Below are positions 14,101 through 26,091 of a stretch of 64,000 bases of DNA, in pieces (within the stretch, counting starts at the first letter, position 1; each line of letters starts with the position of its first letter). Below the pieces are notes generated by a model. The model searched no databases, had not been told where the DNA came from, and saw nothing but the letters and a program-made list of their open reading frames with translations. Source of the DNA: Pyrenopolyporus hunteri. Taxonomy: Eukaryota > Ascomycota > Sordariomycetes > Xylariales > Hypoxylaceae. The DNA is taken from NCBI GenBank assembly GCA_902806595.1, contig CADCXC010000038.1:434001-498000 (forward strand), in the 5' to 3' direction. Position numbers and translations under genes: made by a program.

Positions 14101-14912
14101 ATAATAGTGGCGTGCTAAGGCAAGATAGGTAAATATCCACCGTACCGTGCATAAAGGTATGCTTTGGCTAACCAGATTCTTGCATTATACTATAGGTAGT
14201 ACGCCTCATGCATGCACATAACTCCATAACTCCCATAGCGAACTGGAAACAAGTGGAGCACTTATGACGGTAAATGGGGTCGGCTCTCTGAAACGCAAGA
14301 AGCTTTCGAGAAAACGATACTAGCGGAACGTTGCCAATTGGGCCGGGACCTGCATTAGCGGGACTAAATATCGACGGGGAAGCTAGGATGACAGGGCGAG
14401 AGCATTAGGTACCATATAGCTACGTATACCATGTACCTATGCACTGTATGTTAGGCAGGTAGGGTACCTACATGCGCTAACTGACCTACCTAACCTAGGT
14501 ACCTGTGTCCAGTAAAATACCAACCCATCTAGCGGTAAGATGGAGCCATGTTCAGGCAAGAAACACGCCTCACCGTTGCTGGTGCGTACGTACACTACCT
14601 ACTACATATGGTGCCATTGCATATGTACATGTTGATGCGTTGTACCTACCGCTAACCAATGCCACTTGCTTTAGATATCGTTGGTACGCCTGCCCTCATA
14701 CAAAACCCTCCAGGATTGGCTTTACCGCTACTGTACACCGGTAATGCTCGTACGAACGCTTTCCTCAATTAGCCTTTGCGGAGTACATGACTCTAGGCAC
14801 TTAGCTTTGGGCAGGAGAGGTTAGGTAGGTAAATAATCTCGCATAAGGTACATGTGCGTCGTTTACAATCCGCAACCCACTTTCGGTCATATTCCGCGAA
14901 TACGTTAAGATA

Positions 14913-14938
14913 TCTACCTATCTAGGTACCTAGGTACA
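14913..14938. repeat. CCTA/GGTACC repeat cluster
   Basis: CTACCTATCTAGGTACCTAG followed by GTACACA. Another compact cluster of the dispersed palindrome. Confidence 0.7.
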
Positions 14939-15440
14939 CAGTAGACAGTGTTATTGACGATAACGACAGCAACAGCAACGAGAGTAACAACAACCACCAA
15001 GTATGGATTCCAGGGTCCTCTTCAAAAAACAAAAAGATCTAATTATTCTACTCTCTACTTGGAGTTGTCGCGGCGCGGCACGCATTGACGAAACTACCTA
15101 GTCGATACCTTGTTATGCTCTTTCTCGACTCTGTTGACCGTCAAACTAATAGGCATTAAATCATCAACTATCAGCTTGGCGAATGTTACCTGCTATGGTA
15201 TCGATAGCCCGACGAGGTTCGTTTATTATAAGTGGTAACACGCATATTACTTCGCATATTGGTTTCCATCCTAGCGGCATGTTAGGGATTCCCACTTTAT
15301 CTGGTGCGTACGACGCGGTACGTCGAGGGTCTGTTGGTAAGAGTCGGTATGTTGCACCTATACATGCTTCGTCGACTCATCATGTGTTAAACTGGAGTCT
15401 CGACATTTGAGCATCACGATCGCAGCTACATGTATATACG

Positions 15441-15462
15441 TATACATACTATAGTATGTATA
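15441..15462. repeat. 22-bp perfect palindrome
   Basis: TATACATACTA followed by its exact reverse complement TAGTATGTATA, with no spacer. It sits in a run of ATGTATGCATGTATG-type sequence at 15425-15500. It is probably simple-sequence evolution; a protein-binding site is possible but unsupported. Confidence 0.8.
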
Positions 15463-18400
15463 ATATCTACTATGTATGCATGTATGCATGTATGTATTGC
15501 GAAACAGCTGTCAGACCCTTATTTAGAAAGATGCCCTCGGCCGGCTTGCCAAAAACTCTCTAAGCGTGTTGATCAAATGTTTGCGGATTCGCGTCCTCAA
15601 TGCAACCTCTCTCCAATTGCCACTGCTTCTCCCTTGCAATTGATACGTCGTAGGCCCGAATGAGAAAACAACTTTTACCTAGGGCGGCCGGCTGCGTGCC
15701 GGGGGATGTCAAGTACCCGGCCTTTTTCCACGCAGGCATGTGTGCCGGTATCGACCCTCATTGGTTGAAAATATGCCGGTGAGGAAGGCCAAGAGGATGA
15801 GAGAAACCCGTCAAGATCTTCCAGAATCACACCTGCTACAGGATCCGACAGGCCTCCCGGCTCGAGGCTAAACCGAAAGCGTACTTTATTTCAAGCCGGC
15901 TTGGGAGCGCATGGAATCGAGGGATTACCCAGCTTGCCCAGTCCTCATACTATCTCGCGAATCTGGGGGAACTGGTTTGGAGGCACCGGCACTGTGCCGC
16001 TTTCGGTCCCTGTCGCCGCTGGAGCGTCATCCATTCCGCCAACCGATGCACAAGACGGGTTCCCTGCCCAAACGGCCCGCGGTCTATTCAGGGCTGCCTG
16101 TTCATGGGCGTTCTAACGGTGAGCTGAGAATCGTAAGAACAGTCGGTAGTTGTCGCTGAACATGTGAGAATAAGAACGAGAAACTGCTGAAATAACTTGT
16201 TCTAAGGGGAAGATCCAACCTACCTTACAAGGCTTAAGTTGGGGGGGATTGTATTTGGATATAGCTATGGAGGCTGAATAGCAAGTCATTGCCTAAGTTG
16301 ACGATGACTTGCGACGGTCTTCCAAGGCTTGAAGCATATTAGTGCTTTGGTATCGTACGTTCCAGAGCCTTGGAACCGACAAGAGCAAGATTGTTACGAC
16401 TCATGATAGGTGGGCCCACCGTCGGATGGGATGCTTACCCGCAAGATACACCATACTGTATGTCGGGTCAGACAAACCTTTGGCGATGTAGTCAATTGGC
16501 ATGTTTGCGGTGGTTGAACGGGAAAAGAGGTGTTACTGTTAGAGCGGAGATTCTGAATGAAGATTGCCACCCTCTCGTTCTCGAAATATTCCCTCATTCC
16601 GGGTTTCCTACCTGGTTGAGAATATTAGTTCATAGCACGGGCCCTATAGCACATTATCTCTATCACCTGTCAAGTGCCACAAGAAGCTCTGAGCTTCTTT
16701 CAATGGCGGCGAATTGGCGTTCTGGACCGGTTCCGCGCCGCGGGTCCCTTTCGTCCACGCCGGAATACAGGTAGATACCTATGTAGGTATGTACGTACGT
16801 TGGTACCTTCGAAATGCGTATGGAGCAGAGGGCGAGGAGTTCGCAGGATCGCTGGCGATATGGTTGTGGCAATCGATCCTACGACTTTATCTACCAAGAT
16901 ACCCGCGGGGGGATGTAGGTAATAGATAGCCGTTTAAGATACCATGTACGTATGTGGTAGTGTGCGTGTATAGTTGAGATCTTAATGGGGCTATCTCTTT
17001 TTTTCCGCACCTCTCACTTTGAAGTGTCAGATATCTAAAGCCCCGGATCATTTACCTGCTTGCATACCGACTTGCCATGCTTTGCTCTGTATAGTAATAC
17101 TACGCCCGCTGATGGTGCATTGTTCCTGCAGGACGACTGATGCAGGCACAAATTGGCATGCAAGGTACGGGGCCCATGAATAGGCCGAGAGAAGATGATT
17201 GGTGTGGAGAAGGCTGGATGTACCTCGCAACAGTCGGTACAAAGAGGCAGCGTCTTGGTCTCTTGGCCCTCTTGGCCCTGTTCCTATCTTCTTCCACCAG
17301 CGGGCCTGACAGGCTACCCCGACGTCTTCCAGTATCCAGCACTGTGGGAGCCGGGTAGCAGGCCGCATAATGGGAGGCAAATTAGCTCTGAGGGCTTCCA
17401 CTAGGGGTCCTGTCGAGCCGGAAGACTTCCACAGAACTGTTATGGGTACCTTGCAAGTCGGAAGGTCCAGCGAGGTTCCCAGAGAGCTGTCTAGGCGCAC
17501 TATTTGGCGGTGGAATGGTTTTCTGGACCCTGATGAAAGCTTCCTGATTCGGGGTACTAGCCCGTGAAAAGACCGGTCTACCGCGTGTTGGTATAACGTG
17601 GTATGTACGTACGTATAGAGCATAGTATGGGAGAATACATACCTACCTATGTAGATGCTATGGATGTAATGGATGTAGACCTGGTATACATCCATATTAT
17701 CCATCACATACCTCGTTACGCTGTTTATGTACCAGCATAGACGCGTCCGTACATCGTGTAGGTACTGTGCATGTGTATATACATGTAATGCAATGCAATG
17801 CACTATGTATATAATATGCACGGTAAAATAATGAAACGAGCGATGGATGCGCTGATGGCACCCAATGTAATTTATGTCGAATGCACAAGGCCTACCAGTG
17901 CATAACCTATCTAGGTGCTATGAACACAGCCCCCTTCGGATCCTTAACGCCTATGGCACACTATCCATCGGCGTATCTACGCTAGGAGCGGTAGCAAAGC
18001 AGTGGTGCAATGGGCGAGTGTATCACCAACGCTACGACGCCGGCTCTAGAGCGCGCTACGAAGGGAACCGTTCAGGCCGAGCGGTATGGTTCCATTATGC
18101 GTGATAGCGGTGACGGTGGTGATAGTGGTGAAGAATTTTTATTTATTTTCTTTTTCTATTTTCTATTGGAAGTTTGCCAGAAGATGAAATCAGTTCATGA
18201 AGAACATCCGTGAGCCGGGGGCTTGGACCTGGCTTCGGAAATGGCGTTCCTGAAGCAAACCAACGGAGATGAAGATGAAGATGTCCGTGGCTTACACGAG
18301 GCGAGCACGTTGGAGCTGGAGCTATCGTATCGAGGGAGAACTAAAATGTAATGTATATTGACGTAAACATATCCGTAAAAAGAAATATACATGTACGAAG

Positions 18401-20287
18401 ATCCCAAGTGCTCCTACCTTACTCTTTAAAATTTTTCTTCTAGTGATTCCGAGTCCGAGCCGTGTGTGGAAGGTGCTTTGGAGTAACGGGATTTCGGGGC
18501 CCAATGATTATGTAGGAAGTTTCCGACGTACGAAAAGAGTAGGAAGGCAGGCGTAGAGAGGCGCCGTCGTGGTTCTTTTCTTCCTTTCCTTGCCTTTCCT
18601 TTCCTATAGGATGACGAGTCCTTATTGCTTATTCTATTACTCAGTTTATAAGATACAAACAATATTAGGAGATAAAAAAAAAGAAGCTTATTTTGTTTTA
18701 TTTTATCATTATTTTTTTTCTTTTCCACTTATTCCCGCTCCTCGCTTTTGTTGACCAGTAATAAGCTTTAAACCGCTACTCGTCACGTCCGCTCTTCCGC
18801 CCCGATGATGCTGTAGCCAGTTCTCGCCGACATCCAATCTAACGGTCAACACCCCTATCAACTTCCCAGGTCCAACCGCGTCGAGGCTACAGAGAACGCT
18901 TCCATTGCCTCGGGGCAAATAGGCGACCCATCGGATTCTCTATCACACCTACTAGTGTGGGGTGTAATCTCTCCATGTAACAGAAGCGTGTGGCGAGTGA
19001 ACCGTTGTGATGGATGTTCTCTCGTTCTGTATTGGGTTACGGATCGGGATGAAGCAACTCACCATCGAGGCGCGAGGATAAGCCTGCGCCTGAAATCAGC
19101 CAACCCCGTCTCACAATTCCTGTGACGGCACCAAAGTAGGAAAGCCCAAGGAGTGTTCCATAAACAGAAGTCCTCTCCCTCCCATCGTGATTTGGTGCTC
19201 CCCGTGCCATCGGCGTCTCTAGGCTCTTCTCTGGATGAATACCTAGGTTGCATTTGGGGAGCGACCTGATGTATAGTGCTTGCATATCAGGAACGCGCGC
19301 GTTTTGCAGGATTTATTCGCCCACTCACACAGCGCTCGGGGCCGATCCTATGTTTCCAATTCCAATCGATGCAACCGGTTTTAGCAGATAGATTGTGAAA
19401 ATCTGCTTCATCACGAGCTAATCTGGAGTCAATCTACCAATGTTAGGCCAGCTTAGGCAAAAGACGCGCATCATTGGCCTTGATTTGCTGGAACTACTTC
19501 GCGCTCTAAGCCTACCGATTGGCAACTATATCCAATACGATGCCGACACCATTGTATTACGCACACAATGGCAGGTTGCCTCTCACTGCATGCTTACCAC
19601 GCTCACCTCACCTATTGTAAATGAGGGCTATTGTTCAATTCAGCAGCTCACAGCCTATTAGTGGAAAAGCCAATCATCGGCAATATAGATATTTCCAAGC
19701 TAAGCATGGAACGCCTCTTGGGCTCTATCTTGGTTCTCTGCAGAAACCCAGCATCGTGATATCGGCACGAGTCGTCCCATAGTTCAAAGTCGTCGTCATT
19801 TGCGAAGCATGTATCGTGGTCGGCATGCCCATGTACATACCCTACATACCTACACTAAGTATACGTTGTTTGCTTCGCGTTGTTCCTTTCGCTCTCGTTT
19901 CTGTCCAAGAGATACATGCCTATCTACCTACTACCTACTACCTAAGGTAGGTACCTAACTCACATACCCCTCGTGTCCCACCCCGGTCGCCGTCTACTAC
20001 GTACAATATTGAGCTCGACGGAGGGACGAACGGTGTTGGACACCAATATCCCCGCGCGATCCAATGGGCGAGTCTAGAAGGGCTGCCCAAGGCTCAGAGG
20101 ATAAGCGCAGTCTTCCTCGTGAAAGCGCTGAATGACGAACGCGATGCACCGCGCGACGCCTGATCAACTCGTACCTGCATTCATCACGCCGTTCTACTGG
20201 ACGGCACGATGGGCTGGCGCAGAGGGCTCCGCGTCTCGCGAAGGCTGGACTGCGCTCAGCGACTGGCTGTGCAATGTTGCAGCCGAA

Positions 20288-20331
20288 CACAACCACCACC
20301 ACTACTACTGCTACTACTACTACTACTACGG
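20288..20331. repeat. ACC/CTA trinucleotide microsatellite
   Basis: Consecutive ACC and CTA triplets. They create spurious His/Tyr or Val runs in translated frames on both strands, with no gene context. Confidence 0.85.
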
Positions 20332-22268
20332 CGAGTGCTTTGGCAAAAAGGGACGAATTATGCAAATTGTGTGGCTCGCTTCCTACTGTGGTCCAGCGGT
20401 CAAACCCACCTATCACAGCCGCCGACTCAGGTATTGTACAATACAAGTACATACGACGTAAGTATGCATGTTCCAACCATCCAAGAAAATCCTGAGAAAA
20501 AAAAAACTTGTGCAGAGTGCCATCCACGATAATCAGTTCCCTAAAAGGGCTCGAGGAGCATGGGGAAGGCCGCCGAGGTACTACTGTATGAGTATCGTCT
20601 CACTCGCCTGTTGGTCAAGTGTATTTTTATGCATCAGATATACATGACTATCCGTATTCATACGTTCATTACATTAGGTACATCCTAACTCGCATACATA
20701 CGATGCATGTACAACTCGTTTGACCGTCTTGCTTCGATCTTGGCGAGCACATGGAAAAGAACGGGCCCTGGGATTATGACGAATAAGTACAACGGATAAC
20801 GCCTTACATAGCTGCCCGGGCTAGGTACCGAAATGATGGCCACGCCGACGCCGTATGCTACATAAGGCAGTTACCCAGCTGCCACCAAATCGAGAGGTTG
20901 CCTACCTACGCTGGAAGCCCAGAGTTGTGAAGAACGAACACACCCTTGTTTAGCTGTGTTGTACATACAGTACGGTTAATACGTTGCCTACATATGTACG
21001 TATATGCCTACATGCCTAATACATGCCTACGTAGGCGGATAGGTCAGGTAGGTAGGTACTAAGTCGGTCGGGTCTGAGAGCCCGTATCATCTTCTGAGAA
21101 AGATGCTAGGCGATATGCAAGGTGTCGTATGCTCGCGCATGTGTACATATTACACGTTGCGTACAAACTAACGGAGTTTAAAGGTGCGTGCACTATGCAA
21201 TACACCCCCCCGAGCAGGTATACGACCAGTCGGACAAGGGTCTCTGGTGTCCGGCGAAAAAGAACGAGAGAAGGGCAAGAGAAAAAACGGTATGTGGAGG
21301 AGAGAACATAACGTGAAAGTACCCTTCAATACGCGGTACTTCTCGTCCCTCCCTCTCTAGCGTCGTCCAGATTTAGAATCGTCTCGGTGTCTGCGCCCAC
21401 ATAGTAACCACCCACTCATCTCATGTTGCCCTCTTGCCCCAGACATGCAGTAGACAAGGTTAGCCAGTGGCCAGTCGACCCAGGCCGAACCAGGACCATC
21501 TTTAGCCCCCCGTCAGCTTCCCCAAGTGAGACACATAGATGGATGACCATGGGTGGTTGTGTGCTCCACTTATGGGTCCCATTCCACCCGCAGGCCCTCG
21601 CAGTGTGTCTATCGACAGGCTTCCTTTATCTGGTCTTCGTTGATCTGGGTGGGCTTTGACTACTTTACATTATCCTGTCAAGGTCCCCTTCAACCACGTT
21701 CATTACCTCTGGCCTGGTCCGTGATCGACAATATCAGTCGACTTAGGTTGTTCTTCTATTTCTTCATAACCCTATCGATTCTCTTGTTTCTTCTGTGACT
21801 TGAGTTTTGGAATCGTTCGATCACTTTTCGAACTTCCTGCCCTTCATTAAGTATACAAGTCGCCCACCTATCCCGCTCCCAACGCCAACTCGCTTGACGA
21901 TAATATATCCGGGGAGTTTCAGAGACGACATACAGCTCCATGCTATAGCCATTGTATACCGAGTCACCAGCAAACTAGAAAGGTCTTCTGATTCTTATAA
22001 TCGGGGCCGCCGTTCACTCATTCAGACTCCCGGGAATCGAAACTACCATCTTTAGGCCAACCGCCCAAACCAGCAACACAACTGTACAGTACACACATAT
22101 CCAGTATACTTAATATATAAAACGGAAAGAGGCACAGCAACACTTCCAAACGGACACCAACGCCAGCGCAACTCAGCCTCTCGATACATCAGGTTAGTTA
22201 CTTCGCGGACCAAGATAGTCACCATCCTTCCGTGAGGCTAACATCGGCGGCGATCAAAAGTTACGACG

Positions 22269-24341
22269 ATGGATCCAAACATGATGGCCTCGCAGATGGG
22301 TCCGACACCGTTCTTCTACTACACGCCAGACCCTAGCCCGGAGAACAGACACCACGGCCACTTCAGCCAGCAGCCGGGCTTCCAACAAATGCAGCAACAG
22401 CAGGTGTTCCCCATTGTACCTACGCTGCCGTCGACGCCAATCTACTCGAGACCAAACTCGTCTTGCTCCTCACAGCCAATGCCGGCCAAGATCTTCGGCG
22501 CCGTCCCTAGCAACGTAACTCCCATGGCATCTCCGCAGATACAACGACCAAGCGTTTTAATGCAAAGTCAACCTACCAAGTTGGTGCTTGAGACGGAATT
22601 CTGCGACAGTGACGGCTTCTACTACCCGACCACGCCCCCGCTGTCCACGTCGGGTAGCTCAATGGGGAGCCCATGCAACGGGAACGACATGCTAGCCACG
22701 CCGTTGAACCCCATGTTCTCTGGATTAGACGGGTTAGACGGGTTAGACGGATGCGAGATGGTCAAGCCGGCGGAAATGGAGACGACGCCGGAGAGTCTCG
22801 AGAATTTGGATTGGACCAGTGGCTCACCGCCATTAACACCTGGTAGGTTTTGCACTTTTACTTCGGACACGATCTTTGTTGGATGGGACTTCCCTTTTTT
22901 ACCGATGGGGCCTTTACGGGACCTATATGGGCTTGACACGAATAAAGTCGGTTGAGTCCATTTCTAAAAATACTGAATTGCGGAGGTGGAATGTCAAGGT
23001 CCAGGTTCGAAGAGGGAAAGGGAAGGGGGAAAGGGGAAAAAAAGGGACCAAAGAAAAAAAAAATAAGAAGTTGGCGGGGCTTGGGTTGGAAATTCACCGC
23101 TTATCTGCGCTATCTCTCGTCTCTAAGCCTTTAAGGGAAAAAACAGAACTACTGCTAACTTTAATTTTTTAATCTTTACAGTTTATCTGCAGTCCCAGTC
23201 GGGCCAAGCTCCTTCACCCTCGATTAATTCAAGCTTCCAGCCAAACGATCTCCTTTCGCCGGATTCCTGCCCTTCACTGTCTCCGTCGCCGCCACCTTAC
23301 GCGCGATCGGTCACATCCGAGCAAGACGTAGACTTCTGCGACCCTCGGAACCTAACTGTTGGCGGTGTGTCCAACCCCACTCTCGCGTCCGAGTTTGCAG
23401 CCCCTGCCGCATTGGAATTCAGGGGCGACGCTCTGCAAAAACAATCGCTCCTTGACCAATTCGACTTGAACTCCGCGGATCACGAGCTGCCAACCTTCGA
23501 GGACATCTCCGACCTCGAGTCCGAGGCCGACTTTGTAAATCGCTTTGTCAACATCAGCGAACAGTCCAGCGCAGATGTGAAGAGGCCCCGTTCTGGCACC
23601 TGCTCCACCACCTTGTCATTGGGCCACGACTCATTTCTGACGGAGAGCGACTTTGACGCCGAGGACGCGACATCCTGTGGAGTCGCTGGCCTCCCTAGTC
23701 CTTCCAGCTCGTTCGAATTTGATTCGCACAAGGACAAGAAGGTGAAGAAGTCTTCTAAGAAGGATTCCCGCAAAGCCGTTCCCGCCATGAACGTCGCTGC
23801 CGAATCCGGCTCCGCTCAAGAGGGCGAGCAGCAGCAAGACCAGTCGGCTCAGACCGATGCCAAGGAATCCAGCAGCGCTGCTGGCTCGTCGACGGGGTCG
23901 AGCGCACCCGCCGCCCCCCTGCCAGCTCCACCTAACCGCCGAGGCCGCAAGCAATCACTAACGGAGGACCCGAGCAAGACATTCGTCTGCGAGCTCTGCA
24001 ACCGACGCTTCCGCCGACAGGAGCACCTGAAGCGCCACTACCGCTCCCTGCACACGCAAGAGAAGCCTTTCGAGTGCCACGAGTGCGGTAAGAAGTTCTC
24101 CAGGAGCGACAACTTATCGCAGCACGCGCGAACTCACGGCAGCGGCGCCATCGTCATGAACCTCATCGACACAAGCGAGGAAGGCCTCGACCTGTTGCCG
24201 CCTGGGGAGGGCGACTACGTTAACTACGGGAAGGTCCTTTTCCAAGTTGCATCCGAGGTTCCGGGTAGCGCGAGCGACCTGTCTTCGGACGAGTCTCCCA
24301 GTGAGAGTCAGGGCAAGAAGAAGCGCAAGCGATCCGATTAA
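22269..24341 (+). CDS. MSN2: C2H2 zinc-finger stress regulator, Msn2/Seb1 type
   Basis: Transcription factor expected to bind STRE (AGGGG/CCCCT) sites in stress-response promoters. Two exons: 22269-22842 and 23182-24341, 577 residues. The 339-nt intron has donor GTAGGT and acceptor TTTACAG and joins PPLTPG to VYLQSQSGQAPSPS in phase. The N-terminal two thirds are Ser/Pro/Gln-rich and acidic, as in activation domains, with a short GLDGLDGLDG repeat. Two tandem C2H2 fingers sit at about residues 459-509: CELCNRRFRRQEHLKRHYRSLH and, after the TQEKPF linker, CHECGKKFSRSDNLSQHARTH. The recognition-helix residues (RRQEHLKR, SRSDNLSQ) are those of Msn2/Msn4/Seb1. The C terminus ends in a basic patch, GKKKRKRSD. 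The intron contains a long sense-strand purine run at about 23009-23070. The gene stands alone, with the desert upstream and 1.75 kb of non-coding DNA downstream. The start is the first ATG of the open frame. Confidence 0.93.
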
Positions 24342-26091
24342 TCTATCCAAGACCCCTAGAGGAAAGGATGGAGAGATCGGATACCCACGTCGCTGATCCC
24401 GCGGGGTTGATCTCGGCGTACGCCCGTTAATGATATAATGACTTTCACAAACATACCCAACCTATCCCCACCCACTTCTCCCCAGCTCATAAGCGGATCA
24501 GGTTACAAGGCACCCAGGTAGAGAGGACTCGAAAAGTTGCACTTTGATTTCAGCATCGAATTGTCTTCTTGTACCATTATTGTGAAACCAAACTTTTCTT
24601 CATGACGATTTGTTACAACAAAAAAAAGAGCTCACGGGAGCGGCTACGGCAAACCTTCAAAGGGACATACAACGGTTCGGTTGATGAGGCGTGAAACGGG
24701 CAGGCATTTTGACAAAACCATTACAGACGGACTTTGCGAAGGGAAGCAAATGTTATACAAAGTTACAGTTTTTATTTTTCCAGCGGCATATACTTCTCTA
24801 CGCTCGTTGTAATCTCTACCCGGTTAGGGGGGAGGAGACAAGCGCAGAGCGGTCGTCCTTCTTCCGCGGGTAGGACACGTTCAGTGAGAGAGGCAGGGAA
24901 ATCCAAGAGAGGAAAAGGAAAGAGAAAAACCTAGGTTGGAAGAGAGCGCCCTTCACTCGAACCCTCTTCGTGTGTCTAATTTTCTCTTTTACACGGTTTA
25001 TTTTCCGGACTTCGTTAATTGCGAGGGCTCGTTCGTGGTTGAGTGCCGGTCACGAAATCAGGAATTAGCTCCTCAGCAAGGACCTATGATGTACAAGATA
25101 GGAAATTGATCCCAGCAATGGTTTTGTCGCTGCCAAATTAATTATTTCGCCTCAATATTTGCCTGATTCCCCGACTATCGTTGTGACAAGTCTGAATTCT
25201 CGTATTCTCGAATTACAAGTAGATACCTAAAATAATATAGTTTATAGCGCGTCGCCCTTCGTCATCTTTCGTCGAAATTGTTAATTTGCTGTTCTTGTGG
25301 GTATAGTGCTAGGTTCATGTCACTTCCATCTCTCCGCGTACCTGCACTTACATGTAGGCTAGTATGTAGGTACCTACGTATCGTTGGTTACGCCATTATG
25401 AGACTCTACATGTAGGTATTATCGCGTAGGTACCTACCTTATCTTAGGGTCCCTTAGGTACATGTAGCTCGTGAAATTAGGAAGTAGGGACCTTCGATTT
25501 GGAGAAGGGGAAAAAAAAAAGAAGGCGGCGTGTGTAACGGCTAGGCTTAGACAACTACAACTACCACTACAACTACGACTACGACTACGACTACGACTAT
25601 AACTCACGATACTAACCATTGTATCTCGTCTCGTCGAAGACATCCACTTCCCCCGCTCGTGTCTACTGATACACTCTTAGTCTAGAATTCGAGTTCCTGG
25701 CCTTCGACTATCCGAAACCACGCCAAGCCGACGCCGTCTTGGGAGCTATCCGCGTAGATTCGCCTGTTTGGGTTCAAATGGAGATCTCTCTAGATTCTAT
25801 CTATCCACGTCCAAGCTAGCAGCTAGGCTATCTCATAGCTCCAAGGTGCTCGGGCGCTATATCAATCTTTCCATATGAAGGCGCGCCGCGCCGAGATCAG
25901 CTGAGATATAGCGAGAGCATAAGTGAGGCAACCGGGCCACGCCAAAGCTTCCGTCGTGACAGTCAAGACCAAATCGCGCCGAACAAAGAGCGATGACACG
26001 ATATTAGGCCGATAAACTATTTGATTTTTTTTATTAATTTCTCCGAAATTTACAGTTGTCAGGTCAGGGCCAAGCAATCACCGAATGACCC
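24342..26091. other. Intergenic between MSN2 and DPH6
   Basis: Contains the MSN2 3' end, the DPH6 promoter, two TAGGTACCTAC units (about 25369 and 25429) and a hexanucleotide microsatellite (25553-25602). No gene is seen. Confidence 0.6.
25553..25602. repeat. CTACAA/CTACGA hexamer microsatellite
   Basis: About eight CTACRA-type units in tandem, interrupted once. It lies in non-coding DNA upstream of DPH6. Confidence 0.85.

Larger units (their letters stand above)
6038..22268. other. 16-kb gene desert upstream of MSN2
   Basis: I found no coding exon chain, transposase, reverse transcriptase or RNA gene in this 16.2-kb stretch on either strand. Frames longer than 60 codons are low-complexity or unlike any family known to me. 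The stretch is rich in TAGG/CCTA tetranucleotide tracts, TAGGTACCTA palindromes and TATGTA/CATACATA runs. Part of it (about 6.5-7.7 kb) is visibly AT-rich. The right end (about 21.4-22.27 kb) is pyrimidine-rich and is likely the promoter and long 5' leader of the MSN2-like gene. The rest could be decayed repeats, centromere-distal filler or non-coding transcription units; sequence alone does not decide. Confidence 0.6.

Noticed and set aside
17048..17821. 257-codon minus-strand frame in the desert
   Set aside because: The translation is dominated by TATGTA-repeat products (YIHYIHSIYIG), with no domain, no family resemblance and no splice support.
19037..19285. 82-codon minus-strand frame with a mildly hydrophobic segment
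   Set aside because: I considered a transporter relic, but no motif or neighbouring exon supports it.
19997..20527. 176-codon minus-strand frame in the desert
   Set aside because: Its central valine run is just the antisense translation of a CTA/ACC microsatellite; the flanks look random.
22193..22259. Possible 5' UTR intron of MSN2 (CAGGTTAGT ... GCTAACATCGG)
   Set aside because: Donor- and branch-like words exist, but there is no reading-frame test in a UTR and the acceptor is ambiguous.
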